Shown: positions 41,356-49,597 of the stretch, in pieces
Layout: each line of letters begins with the position of its first letter
Numbering within the stretch: position 1 is the stretch's first letter
Origin: UBA11606 sp049437325
Lineage (GTDB): Bacteria > Actinomycetota > Acidimicrobiia > Acidimicrobiales > Aldehydirespiratoraceae
Length of the DNA: 53,065 bases
Direction of reading: 5' to 3'
Assembly (NCBI GenBank): GCA_049437325.1
Contig: JBMTIM010000016.1
Location: 1-53,065, forward strand
Notes under the pieces: model-generated
The model's input: only the letters and a program-made list of their open reading frames with translations
Told to the model about the DNA's origin: nothing
Database searches by the model: none
Made by a program: the position numbers and the translations under genes

Positions 41356-41474
41356 GCTGCGACGCTAGGCGCAGGTCCCGTGGTTCGAGGAGTCGATCGC
41401 AAGACAGGCTCCGCCGATGGTCGTGTGCGGCTCGTTCGATATCGCCGTTTCGAGGCCCCGGACCTGTCGCGAGT

Positions 41475-42566
41475 GTGACGAGTTCGGTTCTCCGTCTGCG
41501 GTGCAACGCGACCACTCGGACCGTACGAGGTGAAGTTTTGTCTGCAGCTCCCGATGACCTTTTTCGGACCGTGGTGGCCGATGCGTCGTCGGCCCTTCGG
41601 TTGATGCCGGACTTTGTGTCCGGCCTTGTGTCTCCGGAATCCGGAATCGCCTATCTCGAGGTAGCCGTCGAGTCGATGGCGAAGTCGCTCGCCGCAACGA
41701 CCGTTTTCGTGGCGCACAAGGTCTCGGACGAAACCGACGAAGTGCGGGTTCTCGCCGCCATCAGCGATGGGGAGCGACGCGAGCCGTTCAGCTACGCCCT
41801 TCACGAACAGCCGTGTCTCATCCCTTACGACGGTCAAGCCACACTCATTCCTTGCGACATCGGTGACCGGTTCCCCGCCAAAGGCGAGGCGGGCTACCGG
41901 AGCTTCGTCGGGGTGCCGCTTCGTGCCGGGAGCGGGAGTGTGATCGGCCACATTGCGATCTACGACCGTTCCGAACTGATCGCAGATGGAACCGTCGAAC
42001 TCGGCCTCGTACAGGCGTTTGCCAGTCGGATGGCGTGCGAACTCGAGCGGCACCTCGAACACGAGAAGCTGCGTCGAACAGCCGACACCTGCAGCATGAC
42101 CGGCCTGCTCAATCGGCGAGGATTCGATTCCAAGGCGCACGTTCTGATCGACTCCGCTCGACGTTCGGGGAGCGATCTCACCGTCGTCGCATTCGACCTC
42201 GATCGGTTCAAAGCGGTCAACGACACCCATGGGCATGCGGTGGGTGATCGCCTGATCAACACCTTTGCGTCGTGCCTCGGGGCAGTCTTTCACCGCAGCA
42301 CCGATCTCGTCGCTCGCGTCGGTGGGGACGAGTTCGTCGTGGTCGCAGCGGCCACGTCTAAGCAGGAAGCGCTACGACTCGCCGAAGAAGGCCGTTTGCT
42401 GTTCGAAGCTGCGCCGGTGGACGCCGGTAGCGAGACGATCTCTGGATCGTGCTCGTTCGGTGCTGCGTCGCTCGACGAAGCTGGACAACTGGGTGAGCTT
42501 CTCGAGCAAGCTGATGCCGCCCTCTATGAGTCGAAAGCGGCTCGAAACGGGCGTCGGGGCGACTGA
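41475..42566 (+). CDS. GAF-GGDEF diguanylate cyclase
   Basis: This 363-residue protein has a GAF-like sensor domain (about 50-195; YLEVAVESMAKSLAATTVFV to GVPLRAGSGSVIGHIAIYD) and a GGDEF domain (about 205-355). The catalytic motif is VARVGGDEFVVV, preceded by the inhibitory RxxD site (RSTD, five residues upstream). It would make cyclic-di-GMP and be product-inhibited. No membrane segment is visible. The start is uncertain: GTG 41475 lacks both a Shine-Dalgarno and a clear -10 box. A TTG at 41538 is an alternative. No matching EAL gene is in the window. Confidence 0.88.
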   Translation: MTSSVLRLRCNATTRTVRGEVLSAAPDDLFRTVVADASSALRLMPDFVSGLVSPESGIAYLEVAVESMAKSLAATTVFVAHKVSDETDEVRVLAAISDGERREPFSYALHEQPCLIPYDGQATLIPCDIGDRFPAKGEAGYRSFVGVPLRAGSGSVIGHIAIYDRSELIADGTVELGLVQAFASRMACELERHLEHEKLRRTADTCSMTGLLNRRGFDSKAHVLIDSARRSGSDLTVVAFDLDRFKAVNDTHGHAVGDRLINTFASCLGAVFHRSTDLVARVGGDEFVVVAAATSKQEALRLAEEGRLLFEAAPVDAGSETISGSCSFGAASLDEAGQLGELLEQADAALYESKAARNGRRGD

Positions 42567-42652
42567 TCGGACAGGTTGCCGTCATGGCGTTGCACGTGGG
42601 GGTCCCCGTCAGCCTTCGGTGATCGATCCGCCCCGCGAGGGAGCCTGCTTCG

Positions 42653-44038
42653 CTATCGCAAACGAACTTCTTGGCGCCCGAGTTCGGCCTGCACCGCAGC
42701 AATGTCGACATCGGCGACGGTTCGACCGGTCTTCACGGCGATCGCAGCGGCGACGCCGGCACCCTGCCCCGAGACGGTGCAGCACATCATGTTGCGTACA
42801 GCAGCGTGAGAGGTCTGGTCACCACCGATCGAACGACCTGTCACCAAGAGATTGTCGACCCCGGTGCTGGGCACCATCGAGCGGTACGGAACCTGGAAGT
42901 AGCGGCCAGTGGTGGGAAGGATCAGGATGCCATACCCGTCGATGAACTCGGGGAAGATGCCAACCGAGTCGTCGAATCGGCCCTGTTCGCGAACGTCCAT
43001 GGCGGTGAGGTCGTAACGGGCCACAAGCTTGCGGGTGTCTCGAATACCGATCGTCATGCCGTAATTTCGGAGCTTCGCGTTCTCGCACCCGGGGGTGTAG
43101 CGGCGCAGCGCATCGATTGCCATCAACGCCTGCCGTCGCCCCTCCATCTCGCCAGCGGTGAGCGACCACACGTCGGTGCCGTCGATCTCGGGCATGTGGA
43201 CCAGGTTGAGATAGGTGAGATCGCCTTGGTCGGAGATCGCACCCCACGTCCCACCGAGCGTCTTGAGGTCGGCGGGGATGTGGCCCGCTGCTTTGGCCCG
43301 GTCGAACGGCTTCGACAGCCACGGCGAGAACATGTGGTCCTCCTTGCCGGTTGTCTCGACCGTCCACTCGTCGGCACCAGCCCACGACAGATAGGTCTGC
43401 GGATCGTCCCGCACTCCCTGGATGAAGGCCGCCTTGTCGACACCGGTCATGTGGAACATCACCGATGCGGCCTGCATCTGCTCGAGTGGCGTCTTGCGGG
43501 TCGGTATGCCTGCTCGGTGGGCGATGTCGGCATCACCGGTTGCGTCGATCACCACCCGGCCGAGCACCGCGTGACGACCCGACTTCGACTCGATGATCAC
43601 ACCGATGATCGCATCATCCTCGACGATCGGTGCAACGACGAGCGCATGGAGCAGTGGTTCGACACCGGCTTCCATGATCATGTCGTCGGCGACGTTCTTG
43701 AACCCCTCGGCATCGAGCGCATGGCTGTCGCTTTGCGGTTCGGGCTGAGCGGCACCGGCAGCTTTGGCCCGTTCCTCGAACTCGATGCCGATGCCCTCGG
43801 AATCGACCGTGCCCTCGTGGCGATACCAGGCAAAGCCCTCGACTCCGACCTGGGTGATGTTGCCTCCGAAGCAACCGTTGCGTTCGAGCAGCAGCACCGA
43901 GACACCGGCCCGAGCAGCAGCAAGCGCAGCTGCCAATCCACCGGGGCCGCTTCCGATCACGAGGACGTCAGCCCGTGCCAGCACCCCGAGTGTCCGGCTC
44001 GGTTCGGTGATCACCTCGAGGCTGGGAAGCGAATGCAT
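42653..44038 (-). CDS. FAD-dependent oxidoreductase
   Basis: This 461-residue flavoprotein has the dinucleotide fold VLVIGSGPGGLAAALAAARAG with LLLERNGCFGGN (residues 25-60), the VVIDATGDADIAHRAGI motif, and a C-terminal DNLLVTGRSIGGDQTSHAAVR with FAD contacts. This is the FAD_oxidored (PF12831-like) class of largely unknown substrates. It overlaps the upstream 2OG-oxygenase stop by 1 base (TGATG) and is the last gene of a three-gene minus-strand operon. Confidence 0.85.
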   Translation of the reverse strand: MHSLPSLEVITEPSRTLGVLARADVLVIGSGPGGLAAALAAARAGVSVLLLERNGCFGGNITQVGVEGFAWYRHEGTVDSEGIGIEFEERAKAAGAAQPEPQSDSHALDAEGFKNVADDMIMEAGVEPLLHALVVAPIVEDDAIIGVIIESKSGRHAVLGRVVIDATGDADIAHRAGIPTRKTPLEQMQAASVMFHMTGVDKAAFIQGVRDDPQTYLSWAGADEWTVETTGKEDHMFSPWLSKPFDRAKAAGHIPADLKTLGGTWGAISDQGDLTYLNLVHMPEIDGTDVWSLTAGEMEGRRQALMAIDALRRYTPGCENAKLRNYGMTIGIRDTRKLVARYDLTAMDVREQGRFDDSVGIFPEFIDGYGILILPTTGRYFQVPYRSMVPSTGVDNLLVTGRSIGGDQTSHAAVRNMMCCTVSGQGAGVAAAIAVKTGRTVADVDIAAVQAELGRQEVRLR

Positions 44039-44988
44039 CAACGATCGAGTGTTCCGAGATCGTGTCCTGCGCTCGAGGGTTGCTCCTCGGGCCAGTTCGT
44101 CCGCCAGACCTCTGCACTGACCCGCCCGACCGGCATCGGTGGTTTGTGGAATCCCTCCAGGCACGGCACGAGCGGCTCGACGGTCACTGCGTGGTTCGGG
44201 ACCACGAAGAACGGAAAGGAGTAGCGGGCGCTGCCGCTTCGATTGACGACCCGGTGAGGTGTCGCCACGAACCGGCCGCCCGACCAGAGCTCGAGCATCT
44301 CTCCGACATTGACGACCAGTGCATCAGGGGGTCCGTCGACGTCGATCCAGTCGCCGGTGCGCCCGCGGATTTCGAGACCACCGACTGGGTCTGGATGCAG
44401 GAGGGTGATGACGTTCGTGTCTTTGTGAGGGTGGATGCCAGTGACATCTCGTGCGGGTGGCTGCGCCGGATAGTGCAGGAGCGTCATGTTGGTGAGCGGC
44501 GCATCGTGCCAGGCGGCGAACTGCGCAGTCGAGACGGGCAGGACTTCGGCGAATGCGTCGAGCATCCGCGTCGCAACCGCATCACAGGCGTTCCAGTACT
44601 CGTCGATGACTGCTTTGAGCTCGGGCAGTTCGTCAGGCCAGCGGTTCGGTCCATACAGCGCACAGTGCTTGCGTACCGGATGATCGCTCGGACACTCCCA
44701 ATGGAGCTTGTACCCCTCGTACTGGTCGGTACCGGCGCCGCCGGTCTCGGATCGGTTGGGGCTGAAAAAGCCCAGTGGGATGAAGCCCCGATAATTGGTC
44801 GGTGTGATCCGAAGGTCCGTCTTGACCTGAACGCTGAGCGAGAAGAGCGCTTGCAGCGACCGTCGGACCCGATCGAAAAGTTCGACCGTGATGCCGTGCT
44901 CGACCACGGAAACGAATCCGATCTGCTCGCAGGCCGAACGAAGATCGGCACCGAAGGTGACCGACCGAGCATCGACGATCGGGATCAC
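44038..44988 (-). CDS. 2-oxoglutarate/Fe(II)-dependent oxygenase, isopenicillin N synthase type
   Basis: This 316-residue enzyme has the iron triad His and Asp in GIHPHKDTNVITLL and His in ATPHRVVNRSGSARYSFPFF, the last with the RxS 2-oxoglutarate or carboxylate site. The N-terminal DIOX domain is seen in IGFVSVVEHGI. It would hydroxylate, desaturate or cyclise a small molecule. It starts (GTG) 3 bases after the RDD gene stop and overlaps the FAD-oxidoreductase gene. Two oxidative enzymes coupled in this way suggest a short oxidation pathway; the substrate is unknown. Confidence 0.87.
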   Translation of the reverse strand: MIPIVDARSVTFGADLRSACEQIGFVSVVEHGITVELFDRVRRSLQALFSLSVQVKTDLRITPTNYRGFIPLGFFSPNRSETGGAGTDQYEGYKLHWECPSDHPVRKHCALYGPNRWPDELPELKAVIDEYWNACDAVATRMLDAFAEVLPVSTAQFAAWHDAPLTNMTLLHYPAQPPARDVTGIHPHKDTNVITLLHPDPVGGLEIRGRTGDWIDVDGPPDALVVNVGEMLELWSGGRFVATPHRVVNRSGSARYSFPFFVVPNHAVTVEPLVPCLEGFHKPPMPVGRVSAEVWRTNWPEEQPSSAGHDLGTLDR

Positions 44989-44991
44989 GTC

Positions 44992-45480
44992 TCAGGTTCG
45001 GACGACGACCGTACCGGAGAGCCGCTCCCAGAACGTGCGGTTCTGATCGTCGAAGAGGACCAACGCGAGCAGGATCAGGGCGGGTATCACGTACAGCGAG
45101 AGGGCAATGTTGAGCGCAATGCTGCCTGCGATACCGCGGATGAAAATCATGCGGGCCGGTCCAGCCGGCAACCCGGTCTGTTCGATCAGCACCTGCTGCT
45201 TCATCAGCTTTTTGGCCGGCGTCTGGCCCTCGTTCTTGAGCACGAGGACCAGGGCCCAGATCAGCCAGCCGATGCCGAGTGTGACGATGGTGAGGGCGAT
45301 GTCGAGCAAGAAGGAAAGGAAACGATCCGTCTTCGAGACGATTTCTCGATGGCCCACCACAGCCGGCGGCGTGGCCGCAGGGGCCGGGAGTGGATCGCCC
45401 ACCCACTGGTCGCCGTCCCAGTACCGGACGGTGTCGGGTGGATCGCCTTCGGCGTGGTAGTGCCCGGCTGGCTGGTTCAT
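44992..45480 (-). CDS. DUF2510-RDD family membrane protein
   Basis: This 162-residue protein opens with a DUF2510 segment (AGHYHAEGDPPDTVRYWDGD, WVGD) typical of actinobacterial membrane proteins. The RDD domain follows with two or three helices (FLLDIALTIVTLGIGWLIWALVLV and ALNIALSLYVIPALILLALVL) and the conserved basic-acidic residues of the family (LKNEGQTPAKKLM, RMIFIRG). The function is unknown; transport has been proposed for some RDD proteins. CAGGAG lies 12 bases before the ATG. It is first in the operon with the 2OG-oxygenase and FAD oxidoreductase. Confidence 0.8.
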   Translation of the reverse strand: MNQPAGHYHAEGDPPDTVRYWDGDQWVGDPLPAPAATPPAVVGHREIVSKTDRFLSFLLDIALTIVTLGIGWLIWALVLVLKNEGQTPAKKLMKQQVLIEQTGLPAGPARMIFIRGIAGSIALNIALSLYVIPALILLALVLFDDQNRTFWERLSGTVVVRT

Positions 45481-45516
45481 GATGCTCGACGCTCCTGGGA
45501 GAAGTGGCTGATCGAG

Positions 45517-45535
45517 ACCGTAGTGGCTCTACGGT
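45517..45535. promoter_or_regulatory. Inverted-repeat divergent -10 boxes for the RDD operon and carbonic anhydrase
   Basis: ACCGTAG (45517-45523) and CTACGGT (45529-45535) form a perfect 7-bp inverted repeat with a 5-base spacer. Each arm contains TACGGT on its own strand. The right arm lies 6 bases before the carbonic anhydrase ATG (leaderless). The left arm drives the minus strand with about 30 bases of leader and a Shine-Dalgarno site before the RDD gene. One symmetrical element can thus start both transcripts. Confidence 0.55.
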
Positions 45536-45541
45536 GTGCCC

Positions 45542-46045
45542 ATGCGTGAACCGTCGTTTCCCAATGCGGACGAACTGCTGGCGAACAATGTCGCAGCCGC
45601 ATCCGAGGACCGGCCGTTCCTCGCAAGCGAGCCCTCTCGCCGACTGGCTGTCGTCAGTTGCATGGACTGCAGGATCGACATCGAGACGGTGTTGGGGCTG
45701 AAGCACGGTGAGGCGCACGTGCTTCGCAATGCCGGGGGTGTCGTCACCGACGATGTGATCCGTTCGCTGACGTTGTCGCAGCGGTATCTGGGAACTCGTG
45801 AGGTACTCGTCATCTCCCACACCGACTGTGGCCTGTCGAAGGTGACCGAAGCGACGCTTCGCTCCGATTTGTCCGCCGAGCTCGGCGTCGAGCCCCGCTG
45901 GGAGCTCGAGGACTTCACCGATCCGGCTGCTGCCGTTCGGCGCTCGATCGCCCGCCTCGTCGAATCGCCGTTCGTCGAGCACACCGAGCACGTACGCGGC
46001 TTCGTCTACGACGTGGAGACCCGACTGCTCCGTGAGGTCAGCTGA
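45542..46045 (+). CDS. Beta-class carbonic anhydrase
   Basis: This 167-residue zinc enzyme interconverts CO2 and bicarbonate. The zinc ligands are Cys40 (SCMDCRID), His93 and Cys96 (HTDCG), with the Asp42-Arg44 pair; the NAGG(V) loop (RNAGGVVTDDVIRSL) is intact. The length and motif spacing match the short Rv1284-like beta-carbonic anhydrases. The ATG at 45542 fits the -10 box spacing; GTG 45536 is an alternative. It overlaps the convergent M28-like gene by 8 bases. Confidence 0.93.
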   Translation: MREPSFPNADELLANNVAAASEDRPFLASEPSRRLAVVSCMDCRIDIETVLGLKHGEAHVLRNAGGVVTDDVIRSLTLSQRYLGTREVLVISHTDCGLSKVTEATLRSDLSAELGVEPRWELEDFTDPAAAVRRSIARLVESPFVEHTEHVRGFVYDVETRLLREVS

Positions 46046-47135
46046 TCGAGCGAACCAGTGCAGCGAATGCAGTTGCGATTGCGGCGCTGACGCGCTGCAT
46101 CGTGAGCGGTGACGTCACATCGGCAGTGATGTCTTCCGGCGTATGAAACTCGGCGCCGGCGCCGGTGAGCGACAACATCGGTGTGTCGAGTTCACACAAC
46201 ACCTCAGACTCACCTCCCCACGACCCGGCGTCGCCCACGAACCGATAGTTGACCGACGTGAGGGCAGTCGCCATCTCGACGGCGGTTGCGTCGTCTGTGT
46301 CGGTTCGGGCGATCCGCGTGCGGATCGGTTGGCGGCTGCCGTCGGCGGCGATCTCGTCACAGCCGACACTCGCCCCGATGTGGGCGATCGCAGCGAGCGG
46401 TCCAGGCGCCGACGAAACCCACTGTCTCACCCCGAGGTAGTCGAGTTCGTGGCCCCCAGTCGCCAGGACGAGGAGCGGGGACGAGGAGAACCGCTCGATC
46501 AGATCGAGGAGTACGGCGGCGCCGGTCCCTCGCTCCCCGCTGCATTGGAACCAACCCGACAGCGGGGTCGTCAGCAGCAAGGGAACCCCGGGGACATCGT
46601 TGCGAGCGATGAGGTTCTCGGTGGTCGCCGGCGAGAGCGCAGCATCCATCCGCAGGCGGAGTTCGCCTGCGGCACGGGCGCGCTCGACGTCGCGGCCGGC
46701 GATCAACACCGTCGGTTTGCCGTGGCGTTCCTGGATCGTTCGATTGGCGGCCTTCAGCAAGCCCTTCGGATTGATCGTGGCCAGGACACCTGCGGATGCG
46801 CCCGTTGCGGCAACCAGTTCGGTCGCCTCGAAGTCGGAGCTGCCGAATCGGCCCCGTTCGTCTCCGAGGTCGATCAGCGCAACATCGGTCGTGTCGATCG
46901 ACCCGGTCCACTCGTAGAAGAGCGGGAGATGCTCGAGTGCCTCGCCGTCGACGGTCAACTCGGAGCGATAGTCGTAGCGGTCGAAGGGCACCGCCGCCCG
47001 TTCGGTCGACAGACCACGAGCGCGCAAACGTTGCTCGTACCAGTCGAACGTCGCTCGGTCGGTCTCGGTGCCCGCCCGGTGGATGCCGAGCCGTTCGTAC
47101 GACTCGACCAGGGCGTAGAGCTCGTCACCGTTCAT
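46038..47135 (-). CDS. M28-like peptidase-fold protein with altered metal site
   Basis: This 365-residue protein has the M28 aminopeptidase layout, with an inserted domain resembling a protease-associated domain (about 60-170) and the catalytic core after ENLIARNDVPG. The second-ligand region is GGHELDYLGVRQW and the last ligand His is in EFHTPED. The first motif, normally HxD, reads TPLSGW, and the bridging Asp region reads CSGERGTG. A typical two-zinc site is therefore unlikely, and activity is uncertain. The start codon lies inside a 20-bp tandem duplication. Confidence 0.65.
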   Translation of the reverse strand: MNGDELYALVESYERLGIHRAGTETDRATFDWYEQRLRARGLSTERAAVPFDRYDYRSELTVDGEALEHLPLFYEWTGSIDTTDVALIDLGDERGRFGSSDFEATELVAATGASAGVLATINPKGLLKAANRTIQERHGKPTVLIAGRDVERARAAGELRLRMDAALSPATTENLIARNDVPGVPLLLTTPLSGWFQCSGERGTGAAVLLDLIERFSSSPLLVLATGGHELDYLGVRQWVSSAPGPLAAIAHIGASVGCDEIAADGSRQPIRTRIARTDTDDATAVEMATALTSVNYRFVGDAGSWGGESEVLCELDTPMLSLTGAGAEFHTPEDITADVTSPLTMQRVSAAIATAFAALVRSIS

Positions 47136-47172
47136 TGCTTGCTGCTACTCGTCATTGCTTGCTGTTACTCGC
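47133..47172. repeat. 20-bp tandem duplication at the M28-like start
   Basis: Two 20-base units (47133-47152 and 47153-47172) differ at only two positions. On the minus strand each reads GAGTARCAGCAAGCAATGA with the M28 start codon at its end in the distal copy. The extra copy creates a 7-codon frame (MTSSSKQ) from 47155 whose TGA overlaps the M28 ATG, so the M28 gene could be translated by re-initiation. The same unit carries the stop of the small ORF upstream. Confidence 0.85.
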
Positions 47173-47293
47173 TGGCGCCGTCACGGGCGCCGTTGTGTCC
47201 AGGGGTTTCGAGGTCGCCTCCGTCATACGCCGCCGCAGCGACGGTGAGTGTGAACAGGACGGGTGTCGAGCGGCGGATCGTTGTCACGAACAT
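47165..47293 (-). CDS. Possible 42-residue small protein
   Basis: On the minus strand ATG 47293 opens MFVTTIRRSTPVLFTLTVAA followed by 22 mostly polar residues rich in Gly, Asp and Glu, ending with TAA in the second repeat copy. A short hydrophobic stretch follows two Arg, which could be a signal or membrane anchor. A TACCGA lies just before. It was not recognised and is too short to be certain. It is the only coding candidate in the 213-base gap between the M28-like and DUF2461 genes. Confidence 0.3.
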   Translation of the reverse strand: MFVTTIRRSTPVLFTLTVAAAAYDGGDLETPGHNGARDGASE

Positions 47294-47348
47294 CGGTACT
47301 CCGTTGTGATTGCGTCACAGTGAGCGCTGGCCCACGAGGGCGAACGCG

Positions 47349-48038
47349 TCAAAACGGCACACCGACAGCGTCGCACAGCAACGCCATCATCGGTCCTGCC
47401 AGGTCGAACCGGCTCCGGAGCACCTCCGCGAAGTCACGGCTGACGACCGTGCGCTGGGTGAGCGGGCTGGTGGCGATGAAGCTCGTCCGTCGAAGGTCAT
47501 CCATCAACGGATCAGCAGGGTCGACATCGATCCCGCGCGGTGGGCGTTTGAGTTGGTCCCCTCCGAGTGAGAAGTGATCGGTGAACGGCCCACGCCGGGT
47601 GGCCTGCGTCCACTCGTCGGGGTGCGTGGCGATGTGGAGCCGAATCTGCTGGGCGACCTTCGGTTCCGGCGTCCACAGTCCGGCGCCGATGAAGCAGTTC
47701 CGGGGTTCGAGATGAACGTAGTAGCCGGGGGCATGAGCGTCCCGAGCCTGGTCGTGACGGAAGTGCATGCCGGTGTTCACCTTGTACGGGGTCTTGTCCT
47801 TGCTGAATCGGGTGTCGCGGTGGAGCCGAAACAGCGATCCGCCAACCGTGCGCGAGTCCGCCACGAAGTGGGGCGAGAGTGTGCTGAGCGGCTCGACGAA
47901 GTCCGTGATGAAGTCGAGTGCAGGTTGGCGAACCGACTCCTCGTAGCGCTGTTTGTTCTCCTGAAACCAGGTCCGGTCGTTGTTGGCAGCCAGGTCACGA
48001 AGGAAGGCGAAGACGTCGGGGCTGAAGTGTCGAGCCAT
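47349..48038 (-). CDS. DUF2461 family protein
   Basis: This 229-residue protein matches the DUF2461/TIGR02453 family: FSPDVFAFLRDLAANNDRTWF at the N-terminus, FRLHRDTRFSKDKTPYKVNTG (the family signature, about 67-87), the HAPGYYVHLEPRNCFIGAGLW segment and DFAEVLRSRFDLAGPMMALL. No biochemical role is established. TAGGTT on the minus strand (48050-48045) lies 6 bases before ATG 48038. Confidence 0.9.
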   Translation of the reverse strand: MARHFSPDVFAFLRDLAANNDRTWFQENKQRYEESVRQPALDFITDFVEPLSTLSPHFVADSRTVGGSLFRLHRDTRFSKDKTPYKVNTGMHFRHDQARDAHAPGYYVHLEPRNCFIGAGLWTPEPKVAQQIRLHIATHPDEWTQATRRGPFTDHFSLGGDQLKRPPRGIDVDPADPLMDDLRRTSFIATSPLTQRTVVSRDFAEVLRSRFDLAGPMMALLCDAVGVPF

Positions 48039-48126
48039 GGGCAGAACCTAGATCCGTCAGGGCGTTCGGCGCCTGTCCGGATCGGGGATGGAGCCCAGAC
48101 CCCGCCGATGGATTAGCGTCGGGGTC

Positions 48127-48486
48127 ATGAGCGTTCTCCGCGGCACCAACTTCACCCTCACCACTGATGCGTTCGCCGACGAAGGAGGGGCGATCGCGCT
48201 GGCTGAATCGAGAGGGGAGCACCCGCTCGCACTCGACATCGCAGCGGTCGAGAACGACTTCCACTGGCATGACTTCCAGACGACGACCTACATCGTCAGT
48301 GGCGAGTTGACCGTGGTCGCCCGTGACACCGGTGAGACCTACACGTGCGGTGCCGGCACCATGATCCGTGCCGATGAGGCCGGGATCGTCCATCGCGAGG
48401 TCTCTGAGGGCTACCGCGCCGTTTTCGGATTCGACCGGGATCCCAAGACGCTGACGATGCCGATCGACAAACCACCGCGTGACTGA
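48127..48486 (+). CDS. Small cupin-domain protein
   Basis: This 119-residue protein is a single cupin barrel: ENDFHWHDFQTTTYIVSGELTVV carries the first metal motif (His-Trp-His ... Glu), and the second motif is weaker (GTMIRADEAGIVHREVSEG with one His). It may bind a metal and a small ligand. TAGCGT (48114-48119) lies 7 bases before the ATG. It overlaps the acyl-CoA dehydrogenase start by 8 bases, so the two are likely co-expressed. Confidence 0.75.
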   Translation: MSVLRGTNFTLTTDAFADEGGAIALAESRGEHPLALDIAAVENDFHWHDFQTTTYIVSGELTVVARDTGETYTCGAGTMIRADEAGIVHREVSEGYRAVFGFDRDPKTLTMPIDKPPRD

Positions 48487-49594
48487 TCTTCGCCAGTTTC
48501 GAGCGGAGGTTGTCACCTTCGTCGAGGCCGCGAAGGAGTCTGGGATTGCATGTCCCGCCTTTGGTGCGATCGTTCCACCGGACATGGTCGAGCTGTCGCA
48601 ACGATGGCAGGCCCATGCCTTTGTGAACGGTTGGTCGGCACTGCACTGGCCTGTCGAACACGGTGGACGTGGTCTGAGCCGAGCGCACACAACCGTGTGG
48701 TACGAGGAGTGTGCTCGCGCGCAGGTGGCGCCGTATCTGAATCTGCAGGGTTACGTGCTTGCGGCAGAGTCGATCATGCGGTCGGGCACCGACGAACAAA
48801 AGGCCTCCTTCCTTCCGCAGACTGCAGCTGGTGACATCGTCTGGTGTCAGCTCTTTTCCGAGCCCGGTGCGGGTTCGGACCTGGCCGGCCTGCAGACCTC
48901 AGCGGTTCGAGACGGTGACGATTACATCCTGAACGGGCAAAAGGTCTGGTCGTCGAACGCCCAGTTCGCCGATTACGGCATTCTCCTGGCCCGCACGTCA
49001 CTCGATCTGCCCAGACATAAGGGCATCTCGTTCTTCCTGCTCGACATGAGCCTTCCCGGCATCGACGTCCGGCCGCTCCGGCAGATGACCGGAGACGAGG
49101 AGTTCTGCGAAGTGTTCTTCGACGACGTCGCCATGCCGCGGTCGTCGCTGCTCGGTCCTGAGAACGAGGGTTGGCGCGTTGCGATGGAGGTGCTTGGTGA
49201 CGAGCGGGGCTCGTTCGGTGAAGCGGGTGTCATCTCGCTCGATCAGCGACTCGACGTCATCGCTTCCGTCGGGGTTGGGTCCGGCAACCGAACCGCCATC
49301 GCTACCGATGCGCTCGCCGACCTGCTCGTTCGCGGCGGTGTGCTGAAAGCGTTCCTGCAGCGAGTCGACGGTGACGTTGCGCTTGCGCCGGCGACGAAAC
49401 TGCTTCGAACCGAGCTGACGTCCGCTGCTGACGCCTTCGAGGCGGGTGTGCGCGGCGCCGGGGCGATGTTGCTCGACGAGGTCACCAACCAACTCCTCTA
49501 CAGCCCAGGCATGCGGATCGCCGGGGGCAGCAGTGAGATACAACGCAACATCGTGGGCGAACGTGTACTCGGACTTCCTCGCGAACCCGCCTGA
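48479..49594 (+). CDS. Acyl-CoA dehydrogenase
   Basis: This 371-residue flavoenzyme of the acyl-CoA dehydrogenase family has WPVEHGGRGLS, WCQLFSEPGAGSDLAGLQT (FAD and substrate loop), the mid-domain VWSSNAQFADYGILLART, and the C-terminal helical domain with GGSSEIQRNIVGERVLGLPR. It introduces a double bond into an acyl-CoA ester. The N-terminal part before WSALHWPVEHGG is short. GTG 48479 lies inside the cupin gene. The substrate is not predictable here. Confidence 0.9.
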   Translation: MTDLRQFRAEVVTFVEAAKESGIACPAFGAIVPPDMVELSQRWQAHAFVNGWSALHWPVEHGGRGLSRAHTTVWYEECARAQVAPYLNLQGYVLAAESIMRSGTDEQKASFLPQTAAGDIVWCQLFSEPGAGSDLAGLQTSAVRDGDDYILNGQKVWSSNAQFADYGILLARTSLDLPRHKGISFFLLDMSLPGIDVRPLRQMTGDEEFCEVFFDDVAMPRSSLLGPENEGWRVAMEVLGDERGSFGEAGVISLDQRLDVIASVGVGSGNRTAIATDALADLLVRGGVLKAFLQRVDGDVALAPATKLLRTELTSAADAFEAGVRGAGAMLLDEVTNQLLYSPGMRIAGGSSEIQRNIVGERVLGLPREPA

Positions 49595-49597
49595 TGG

